A DNA stretch of 64,000 nucleotides from Hyphobacterium marinum (GTDB taxonomy: Bacteria; Pseudomonadota; Alphaproteobacteria; Caulobacterales; Maricaulaceae): assembly GCF_036330325.1 (NCBI RefSeq), contig NZ_JAZDRO010000002.1:468306-532305 (forward strand), in the 5' to 3' direction. Shown piece by piece: positions 58,340 to 64,000 of the stretch. The position numbers were made by a program, and so were the translations under genes. Below the pieces are notes generated by a model, which worked only from the letters and a program-made list of their open reading frames with translations, did no database searches and was not told the DNA's origin. The first letter of the stretch is position 1. Every line of letters begins with the position of its first letter.

Positions 58340-58906
58340 CTAGTCCGCGCGGCGCACGTAGGAGCCGTCCTCGGTGGCGACGACGATCATTTCACCGATG
58401 CCGACGAAGGGCGGCACAGCCGTCCGAACGCCGTTTTCCAGCACCGCCGGCTTGTAGGAATTGGCCGCCGTCTGCCCCTTCACCACCGGCTCGGTATCGG
58501 TCACTTCCAGCTCGACATGCTGGGGCAAGGTGATGCCGATCGGCTTTTCCTCGTGGAATTCCAGCGTGACCATCATGCCGTCCTTCAGGAAAGCGGCCTG
58601 TTCGTCGCCGACCCAGTCACGCTGCAGCTCGATCTGCTCGTAGCTGTCGGTATCCATGAAGGTCAGTGCCTGGCCGTCGGCGAACAGGAACTGGTGGTCC
58701 TTCTGCTCCAGGCGCACGCGCTCCACCTTGTCGGCGGCGCGGAAGCGCTCGTTCAGCTTGCGGCCGTCGAGGAGGTTCTTCATTTCGACCTGGGCGAAGG
58801 CCCCGCCCTTGCCGGGCTTGACCGCCTCGGCCTTCACAACCGTCCACAGCGTATCCTGATGCTGGAGCACCATGCCCGGTTTGACTTCGTTGCCGTTGAT
58901 TTTCAT
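58340..58906 (-). CDS. efp: Elongation factor P
   Basis: 188 residues in three beta domains. N-terminal KPGMVLQHQDTLWTVVKAE, then PGKGGAF with Lys33 at the tip of the loop reached by the P-site tRNA, and C-terminal VELEVTDTEPVVKG and PPFVGIGEMIVV. It rescues ribosomes stalled at polyproline. Modification enzymes are not seen nearby, so the state of Lys33 is unknown. First gene of efp-suhB. Confidence 0.95.
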   Translation of the reverse strand: MKINGNEVKPGMVLQHQDTLWTVVKAEAVKPGKGGAFAQVEMKNLLDGRKLNERFRAADKVERVRLEQKDHQFLFADGQALTFMDTDSYEQIELQRDWVGDEQAAFLKDGMMVTLEFHEEKPIGITLPQHVELEVTDTEPVVKGQTAANSYKPAVLENGVRTAVPPFVGIGEMIVVATEDGSYVRRAD

Positions 58907-58979
58907 GTGGGGGAGTCCCGTCGTTCTCGAAATTCGCCGCGCGTCCTAACAGTCCCGCGCGCCAGCGGCAAGCGCGGCC

Positions 58980-60176
58980 TCAGCCGCCCGCCGCCTCAAC
59001 GGCCTCGCGCCGCAAGCGCGCCGTCACGTCGGACGGCAGTACAGTTTCGAGGCGTTGGATCAACATGTCGCGGGTTTCATTCTCGACCGGCGCGCCGTCG
59101 AAATCGGTCCGCGCCATCCAGGCCCAGCCATAGGCGGCTTCGAGATTCTGCGTCACACCCTCACCACGCGCGAGCGCGTAGGCGTAGAGGAATTGCGATT
59201 CCGCGTCCCCACCTTCGGCCCCTTCCCGGAACCAGTAGGCGGCATTGACCAGGTCCGGCTCGGCCCCGTTCCAGCCCTGATAGAGCATCAGACCATACTG
59301 GCCCTGTGCCGGCGGATAGCCGGCCTCGGCTGACTGGCGCACCCAGCGCAGCGCCGTTTCGGCATCTTCCTCGCCGCCCTCGCCGGTCGCGGCCATCAGA
59401 CCGGCTTGCAGTGCGGCTTCGGCGTGACCGGCCTCGGCGGCACGGACAAACCAGCGCCTTGCATCGGCCAGATCGCGCGGGCCGTGTTGCCATTCCGATC
59501 CCATCAGCGCGCGCTGATACATCGCCTCGACATCACCGAGTTCAGCCGCGCGTTCGGCCCAGTCGAGGGCTTCGGGTGCATTCTGGGGCACGTCGGTGGC
59601 CTTCAATGACAAGGCATAGGCCAGCATGGACGGCAAGTGCCCGCCAACCGCCGCGCGCCGGTAATATCCGCCTGCCGTTCCCGGCGTCAGGCCCGCCCGC
59701 CCGGCCTGCGCCAGCCGGCCCATCCAGTAAAGCGCAACCGGTTCTTCGGTATCGGCAGCCCGGCGGAACCAGGCCAGCGCCGCGCGGTCACTCGCCTGCG
59801 GCACGCGGGCCTCGGCATGGATAATCCCGGCCAGCGTCGCGGCCTCGGCATGGCCGCCCGCAGCGGCCGTCTCGGCACGCAAGAGCGCGGTCGCATACTC
59901 GCCGGACGCGTAAGCGAACTGGGCCTCGCCGAAGAGCGTGTCCATCGCCCCGCCGGACTGGGGCGGCGGCGCAAGAACGGGTTCGCTGACCGGGGCCTCG
60001 TCTTCCTCGCTTGCTTCCAATGCCTCGTTCTGAAGCTCCTCGTCGATGAGTTCGAGCGGGGCCGTGACCGGCGGGACAGCCGGGCTTTCAGCCTCGGCAT
60101 CGGTCGCGTCCTGCGCGGCGGCGGTGCCGCCCGTCATCAGGACAGCGGCAACAAGGGCAATCGAAAATACGCGCAT
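58980..60176 (-). CDS. Secreted Sel1/TPR-repeat protein
   Basis: 398 residues from ATG 60176, overlapping the thiE stop by one base (TGATG). Signal peptide 1-21. Acidic Pro-rich region (22-75), then about eight Sel1 repeats (about 80-375: ALAWFRRAADTEEPVALYWMGRLAQ, CYYRRAAVGGHLPSMLAYALS and so on, of about 36 residues). Sel1 proteins act as scaffolds in the envelope. Co-transcribed with thiE. Confidence 0.85.
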   Translation of the reverse strand: MRVFSIALVAAVLMTGGTAAAQDATDAEAESPAVPPVTAPLELIDEELQNEALEASEEDEAPVSEPVLAPPPQSGGAMDTLFGEAQFAYASGEYATALLRAETAAAGGHAEAATLAGIIHAEARVPQASDRAALAWFRRAADTEEPVALYWMGRLAQAGRAGLTPGTAGGYYRRAAVGGHLPSMLAYALSLKATDVPQNAPEALDWAERAAELGDVEAMYQRALMGSEWQHGPRDLADARRWFVRAAEAGHAEAALQAGLMAATGEGGEEDAETALRWVRQSAEAGYPPAQGQYGLMLYQGWNGAEPDLVNAAYWFREGAEGGDAESQFLYAYALARGEGVTQNLEAAYGWAWMARTDFDGAPVENETRDMLIQRLETVLPSDVTARLRREAVEAAGG

Positions 60177-60796
60177 CACTCGGCTTTCATCAAATCCGCA
60201 AACGCCTTCACGGCGGCCACCGGGCCGTCCCGATAGGTCCAGACGCCGCCGCTGACGGCGAGGAAGTCGGCTCCGGCCTCGATCAGCGGGCGGGCATTCT
60301 CCACCGTGATGCCGCCAATCGCGACGCAGGGGATTTCGAAGATTTCCGACCACCATTCGAGAAGCGCGATATCGGCACGCGCCTTGGGCGATTTCGTGGC
60401 GGTCTCGAAGAAGGCTCCGAAGGCGACATAGTCCGCGCCGCGCTCGCCCGCCTGCATGGCGAGATGGCGGCTGTCGTGACAGGTCACACCGACGATCCGG
60501 TTCGGGCCCACCGTGGACCGTGCATCCTTGTAGGTGCCGTCGGTCTGGCCGATATGCACGCCGTCCGCGCCCAGCTCGGCGGCGAGATAGGGGTCATCAT
60601 TGAGGATCGCCGCGACGCCACGCTTCTGGGCGGTGCGCACCAGTTCGGGGGCGAGGCGACGGATCTCGTCCGGGCTGTGGTCCTTCAATCGGATCTGCAG
60701 GGCCGAGACCGCACCCGTATCAAGCACCTGGGCAAGGACATCAGCAAAGCCGGGCGCGATGCGCGGCGGGGTCAGAAGATAGAGCTGGCAGGACAT
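60176..60796 (-). CDS. thiE: Thiamine phosphate synthase
   Basis: 206 residues. TIM barrel with LQIRLKDHS, AILNDDPYLAAELGADGVHIGQTD (about 63-86), VTCHDSRHLAMQAGERGADYVAFGAFFETATK and AIGGITVENARPLIEAGADFLAV. Couples HMP-PP and thiazole phosphate. It is shorter than many ThiE but complete for the barrel. Overlaps the Sel1 gene. Confidence 0.9.
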   Translation of the reverse strand: MSCQLYLLTPPRIAPGFADVLAQVLDTGAVSALQIRLKDHSPDEIRRLAPELVRTAQKRGVAAILNDDPYLAAELGADGVHIGQTDGTYKDARSTVGPNRIVGVTCHDSRHLAMQAGERGADYVAFGAFFETATKSPKARADIALLEWWSEIFEIPCVAIGGITVENARPLIEAGADFLAVSGGVWTYRDGPVAAVKAFADLMKAE

Positions 60797-60855
60797 GGGC
60801 GCGATTTAGAGCGCAAAAGTGCCGCGTGGGAAAGCGCGGCGGCCAGTTGGGCCGG

Positions 60856-61245
60856 CTAACCGGCCGCGCAGCTCGTGTCGATCAGCAACTGCGCGCCGAG
60901 CGTTTCGCCGCCGCGCATCGCCCGGACTTGGCGGCGGCCATAGTCGGCGCTAACCGCATCCGGATAGGCAAAGCAATACCAGGGCGCGTCTTCATTGCCG
61001 GCATTGGTCATCGGGTGTTCGAGCGTCAGCGCCGGGACGACATGTTCGAGGAAGAAAGCGCGCTCGCGTTCCGTAAAGTCGATGAAGGGGGCGAGCAGAT
61101 AGGCCCCGTCCGCGCCCTCGGGCGGCGGTCCCTGCAACAGATCGCCCGCGCGCGGCTCGGCCTGCGGGTCCATGCCGGGCTTGGTCTGGGCGAGCACGGG
61201 TGACGCAACGGCCAGTCCGAGACAGAGGGCGATCAAGGTCTTCAT
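60856..61245 (-). CDS. Secreted protein of unknown function
   Basis: 129 residues. Signal peptide 1-19 (ends VASPVLAQ). Mature part with YLLAPFIDFTERERAFFLEHVVPALTLEHPM and PWYCFAYPDAV; two cysteines (about 95 and 126) could form a disulfide. Not recognised. No strong ribosome site before the ATG. Confidence 0.65.
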   Translation of the reverse strand: MKTLIALCLGLAVASPVLAQTKPGMDPQAEPRAGDLLQGPPPEGADGAYLLAPFIDFTERERAFFLEHVVPALTLEHPMTNAGNEDAPWYCFAYPDAVSADYGRRQVRAMRGGETLGAQLLIDTSCAAG

Positions 61246-61313
61246 GCGCAGCAGTCTAGCTGCCCTCTGTTTTAGGGCAACTTACGCGGTCCCACCAAAA
61301 GGCGTGGCACCCA

Positions 61314-61391
61314 CACCCCAACCCTCCCCCAAGGGGGAGGGCGTCTTGGCGCTTATCCCTCCCCTTTGAGGGGGAGGGCAAGGGTGGGGTG
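61314..61391. repeat. Palindromic repeat, class 1
   Basis: CACCCCA...TGGGGTG outer arms enclose CCCTCCCCCAAGGGGGAGGG (61322-61341) and CCCTCCCCTTTGAGGGGGAGGG cited in part (61358-61379). Part of the 403-base gap 61246-61648, which holds only repeats. Confidence 0.85.
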
Positions 61392-61511
61392 AGAAACCGC
61401 GTCGAGGCCGCGTGAAACTGGATACCTGCTTTCGCAGGAACCCCGGTTTTCTTTCAGTAAGGAGATGCGGTCCCGGCCTCCGTGCCGGGACCTACCGGTC
61501 CTTGCTGGTTC

Positions 61512-61538
61512 CGCGTCATTCCCCGGCTTGTCCGGGGA
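61512..61538. repeat. Palindromic repeat, class 3, reverse complement of the copy at 34708
   Basis: CGCGTCATTCCCCGG and onward; 27 of 27 bases match the other copy inverted. Confidence 0.88.
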
Positions 61539-61556
61539 ATCTCATTGTCAGGAGAT

Positions 61557-61581
61557 GCCCCGCATGAAGCGGGGCATGACG
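61557..61581. repeat. Palindromic repeat, class 4, reverse complement of the copy at 34560
   Basis: GCCCCGCATGAAGCGGGGC then ATGACG; differs from the inverted 34560 copy at two positions. Confidence 0.78.
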
Positions 61582-61648
61582 CAAAAACTGAAAGCCCCCT
61601 CGCCCCTTCGGGCCACTCCCCCGTAAACAGTGGGAGAAATGGGCTCTG

Positions 61649-62680
61649 CTACTTCCCGCCTTCCAGCGCTTCCGTCCATTCGCCGAGTGCGGCGAGTCCG
61701 TTCATGTTGGCGCGGTGGTTGAAGGCTTTCTGGCCCGCCTTGACGTCCATCGCCTTGCCCCAAGCTTTGAGCGGGGCGGCCTGCAGCGCGCGGCCATAGG
61801 AGAAGGTCAGCGGCCAGGGCAGGTCGTAGGACGAATTCATCGCATTGAGGTGCGCGGTCGCTTGCAGATCGCTTTGCCCGCCCGAGAGGAAGGCGATTCC
61901 CGGCACGGCGGCCGGCACGCAATTGGCGAGGCATTGCACGGTCATGTCGGCGACTTCATCCACGCTCGCCTGGTCGGAACATTTCTGTCCGGCGATGACC
62001 ATGTTGGGTTTGAGGATCGTGCCTTCGAGCTGGACATTCTGCTCGAAGAGTTCGCGATAGAGCGCCTTCAGGGTGAATTCGGTGACCTCGTAGCAGCGCT
62101 CGATCGAATGGTCGCCATCCATCAGGACTTCGGGTTCGACGATCGGGACAATGCCGGCTTCCTGGCACAGCGCGGCATAGCGTGCGAGCGCGTGGACATT
62201 AACGTCGATGCAGTATTGCGAGGGGATGGCTTCGTCACCGCCGCGACCGATATCGATGACCGCGCGCCATTTCGCGAAGCGCGCACCGAGCTCGTAATAC
62301 TCTTTCAGGCGCTCGCGGAGGCCGTCGAGACCTTCGGTGACCTTCTCGCCTGGAGAAAGGGCGAGGTCTTTCGCGCCGGTATCAACCTTGATGCCCGGAA
62401 CGGCTCCGGCATCCTCGATCAGCTTGACCAACGTGGTGCCGTCGTCGGACTTCTGGCGGATGGTTTCATCATAGAGGATGACGCCAGAGATATGATCCTT
62501 CATCGCGGGCGCGGTGCGGAACAGCATTTCGCGCCAGTCGCGGCGGTTGGTTTCGGTCGATTCCAGCCCGATCGTGTCGAACCGTTTCTTGATCGTGCCG
62601 GTCGACTCGTCGGCCGCCAGAATGCCCTGTCCGGGCGCGACCATGCGCGTCGCAACGTCGTTGAGTGCTTCGAGATCCAT
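61649..62680 (-). CDS. fda: Class I fructose-bisphosphate aldolase
   Basis: 343 residues. GILAADESTGTIKKRF near residue 20, IKVDTGAKDL, the Schiff-base lysine in GTILKPNMVIAG (about 220-231), and FLSGGQSDLQATAHLNAMN near the C-terminus. This is the eukaryotic-like class I enzyme. Cleaves fructose-1,6-bisphosphate. Lies downstream of pgk with a 49-base gap in the same direction, so likely one operon. Confidence 0.93.
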   Translation of the reverse strand: MDLEALNDVATRMVAPGQGILAADESTGTIKKRFDTIGLESTETNRRDWREMLFRTAPAMKDHISGVILYDETIRQKSDDGTTLVKLIEDAGAVPGIKVDTGAKDLALSPGEKVTEGLDGLRERLKEYYELGARFAKWRAVIDIGRGGDEAIPSQYCIDVNVHALARYAALCQEAGIVPIVEPEVLMDGDHSIERCYEVTEFTLKALYRELFEQNVQLEGTILKPNMVIAGQKCSDQASVDEVADMTVQCLANCVPAAVPGIAFLSGGQSDLQATAHLNAMNSSYDLPWPLTFSYGRALQAAPLKAWGKAMDVKAGQKAFNHRANMNGLAALGEWTEALEGGK

Positions 62681-62729
62681 GTCCCTGATTTCCCCCGATT
62701 GATCCGTCCTGCCCTTGGTTGACGGCAGG

Positions 62730-63926
62730 TTAGTCCTTATCCATGAGCGCGGCTACGCCGGGCAATTCCTTGCCTTCCATCCATTCGAGGAAGGCCCCGC
62801 CAGCGGTCGACACGAAGGTGAAGTCGCGCGCCACGCCGGCATGATTGAGCGCGGAGACCGTGTCCCCGCCCCCGGCCACGGCGATGAGCCCGCTTTCCTT
62901 GATCCGTCCGGCGGCATATCGGGCCGCCTCGACTGTCGAGGTATCAAAGGGCCGCGTCTCGAACGCGCCCAGCGGTCCGTTCCAGATCAGAGTCTTCGAC
63001 GCGTCGATGGCATCGGCCAGTGCGTCGACCGTCGCCGGGCCGCAATCGAGGATCATCCAGCCGGCCGGAACCGCGTCGGTCTCGACTGTCTTGTGTTCGG
63101 CGTCCTCGGCAAATTCGCGGGCCACAACCACGTCCGTCGGCAGGATGAGTTCGCAGCCGGAATTGGCGGCCTTACCCATGATCGAGCGGGCGGTTTCGGC
63201 AAAATCGCGTTCGACCAAGCTCGCGCCGACTTCCAGCCCCTTGGCCGCGAAGAAGGTGTTGGCCATCGCCCCACCGATGAAGAGGCGGTCGACCTTGTCG
63301 AGGAGGTTGGTCAGAAGCTCGATCTTGGTGGAGACTTTCGCCCCGCCGACAATGGCGATGACCGGGCGCTCGGGGTTTTCCAGCGCCTGCGCCAGGTGAT
63401 CGATCTCGCGCTGCAGCGCCAGACCGGCATAGGCCGGCAGGTGATGGGCAACGCCTTCGGTCGAGGCATGGGCGCGGTGCGCAGCGGAAAAGGCATCGTT
63501 GACGTAGAGATCGCCCAGCGAGGCGAGCTTCAGCGCGAAGGCCGGGTCATTGGCTTCCTCGGCGGCGTGGAAGCGGGTGTTTTCCAGCACCAGGACCTGG
63601 CCGGCTTCCATCGCGGCGATGGCCTCGCTCGCCGGCGACCCCATGCAGTCATCGGCGAAGGCGACGGGCGCGCCGAGCTGTTCGGCGAGTTCGTCGGCGA
63701 CCGGTTGCAAGCTCTCGGCCTCGCTGCGCTGACCCTTCGGACGGCCAAAATGGGAGAGCAGGATCACCTTCGCGCCATTGCGTTTCAGGTATTCAATGGT
63801 TGGCAGGGCGGCGCGGACGCGGGTCGCGTCGGTGATCTTGCCGTCCTGCATGGGCACGTTGAAGTCCACGCGGACCAGGACCCGCTTGCCTTCGACACTG
63901 GCGTCCTCGATGCGGCGAAGAGTCAT
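62730..63926 (-). CDS. pgk: Phosphoglycerate kinase
   Basis: 398 residues. N-terminal RVLVRVDFNVPMQDGKITDATR and LLSHFGRPKG, central FIGGAMANTFFAAKG, GNGPLGAFE-like IWNGPLGAFETRPFDTST, and GGGDTVSAL near residue 358. Generates ATP in glycolysis. GAGGA stands eight bases upstream of ATG 63926. Precedes the aldolase gene. Confidence 0.96.
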   Translation of the reverse strand: MTLRRIEDASVEGKRVLVRVDFNVPMQDGKITDATRVRAALPTIEYLKRNGAKVILLSHFGRPKGQRSEAESLQPVADELAEQLGAPVAFADDCMGSPASEAIAAMEAGQVLVLENTRFHAAEEANDPAFALKLASLGDLYVNDAFSAAHRAHASTEGVAHHLPAYAGLALQREIDHLAQALENPERPVIAIVGGAKVSTKIELLTNLLDKVDRLFIGGAMANTFFAAKGLEVGASLVERDFAETARSIMGKAANSGCELILPTDVVVAREFAEDAEHKTVETDAVPAGWMILDCGPATVDALADAIDASKTLIWNGPLGAFETRPFDTSTVEAARYAAGRIKESGLIAVAGGGDTVSALNHAGVARDFTFVSTAGGAFLEWMEGKELPGVAALMDKD

Positions 63927-63965
63927 GTTTCAGTTCCTCGAACGGGCCGCATCAGCGGTGTTTCG

Positions 63966-64000
63966 ACCCCCTCCCCCGCCGGGGGAGGGTTGGGGTGGGG
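63966..64000. repeat. Palindromic repeat, class 1, cut by the window end
   Basis: ACCCCCTCCCCCGCC then GGGGGAGGGTTGGGGTGGGG; the left outer arm and the first hairpin are visible, the rest is beyond 64000. Confidence 0.7.

Noticed and set aside
57233..59248. 671-residue open frame on the plus strand
   Set aside because: It runs opposite suhB and efp; both of those have clear catalytic or family motifs, this one has none.
61715..62722. 335-residue open frame on the plus strand
   Set aside because: Antisense to the class I aldolase with low-complexity composition and no motif.
17891..64000. CRISPR array or insertion-sequence ends formed by the GC palindromes
   Set aside because: Copies are spread over 46 kb and not separated by regular spacers, no cas or transposase genes occur, and no target-site duplications flank them.

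Overview
The window is a GC-rich, gene-dense bacterial chromosome segment. Its gene content points to a dimorphic alphaproteobacterium of the Caulobacterales/Maricaulales type (Maricaulis-, Oceanicaulis- or Hyphomonas-like). The clues are cpdR and rcdA (adaptors of CtrA proteolysis), trcR (DUF1013), a TacA-like sigma-54 activator, motA, COQ9, DUF1192, DUF2312, DUF983 and DUF1194 proteins, an alpha-type bL36, and large TonB-dependent receptors. Genus assignment is inference. I see no prophage, insertion sequence, integrase, CRISPR array or plasmid function; this is core chromosome with a few lineage-specific genes.

Layout. 1-6.95 kb: end of gpmA, a RibD deaminase without its reductase, a pentapeptide-repeat protein, a small heat-shock protein with a sigma-32-type promoter and a ROSE-like RNA thermometer, a lipoprotein methyltransferase, a HisN-like phosphatase, an Xre regulator, an N-formylglutamate amidohydrolase and cpdR. 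7-10.6 kb: a 1030-residue TonB receptor and tRNA-Val(GAC). 10.6-17.8 kb: apbC/mrp, then the cobalamin uptake operon btuB-btuF-btuC-btuD read leftward behind a complete cobalamin riboswitch, and an MFS exporter. 18-25 kb: motA, a small membrane protein, mnmC, a WecG-type glycosyltransferase, and an operon of two DUF1194 proteins plus a lytic transglycosylase. 25-34.5 kb: rpmJ, TPR protein, two alpha/beta hydrolases, DUF2312, several unknown secreted or barrel proteins, an ASCH protein and the TacA-like regulator. 35-38.8 kb: cytochrome-oxidase-IV-like protein and the three-gene transhydrogenase pntAA-pntAB-pntB, with a 24-residue lipoprotein gene inside it. 38.8-46.3 kb: a predicted knotted repeat protein, methyltransferase, 2OG oxygenase, DksA-like protein, ABC-2 exporter, rpsU, COQ9 and purE-purK. 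46.4-54.9 kb: GGDEF protein, ubiX, small DUF465 proteins, TPR lipoprotein, SDR, trcR, quinone oxidoreductase, rcdA, rpmE, membrane-tethered LuxR plus DUF4199. 54.9-64 kb: a MotA/ExbB-like plus MotB/OmpA-like pair, suhB, efp, Sel1 protein, thiE, class I aldolase and pgk.

How it fits together. Cell-cycle control is well represented (CpdR, RcdA, TrcR, a diguanylate cyclase, a TacA-like activator). Central carbon (pgk, aldolase, gpmA), redox balance (Pnt), quinone synthesis (UbiX, COQ9), purine synthesis (PurE/PurK), translation (S21, L31, L36, EF-P, MnmC, tRNA-Val) and cobalamin uptake make up most of the rest. Short palindromic repeats of several classes sit in the larger intergenic gaps, and two gaps (34.5-34.8 and 61.3-61.6 kb) share the same modules.

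The points most worth a second look are: rpsU that appears to start at ATC; the 24-residue lipoprotein in the pnt operon; the dual transcription/RNA-thermometer control of the small heat-shock gene; the reductase-less RibD; the septoil-knot repeat protein; and the ZorAB-like motor pair that lacks defence partners. I did not find a clearly new multi-gene system such as a novel defence island.
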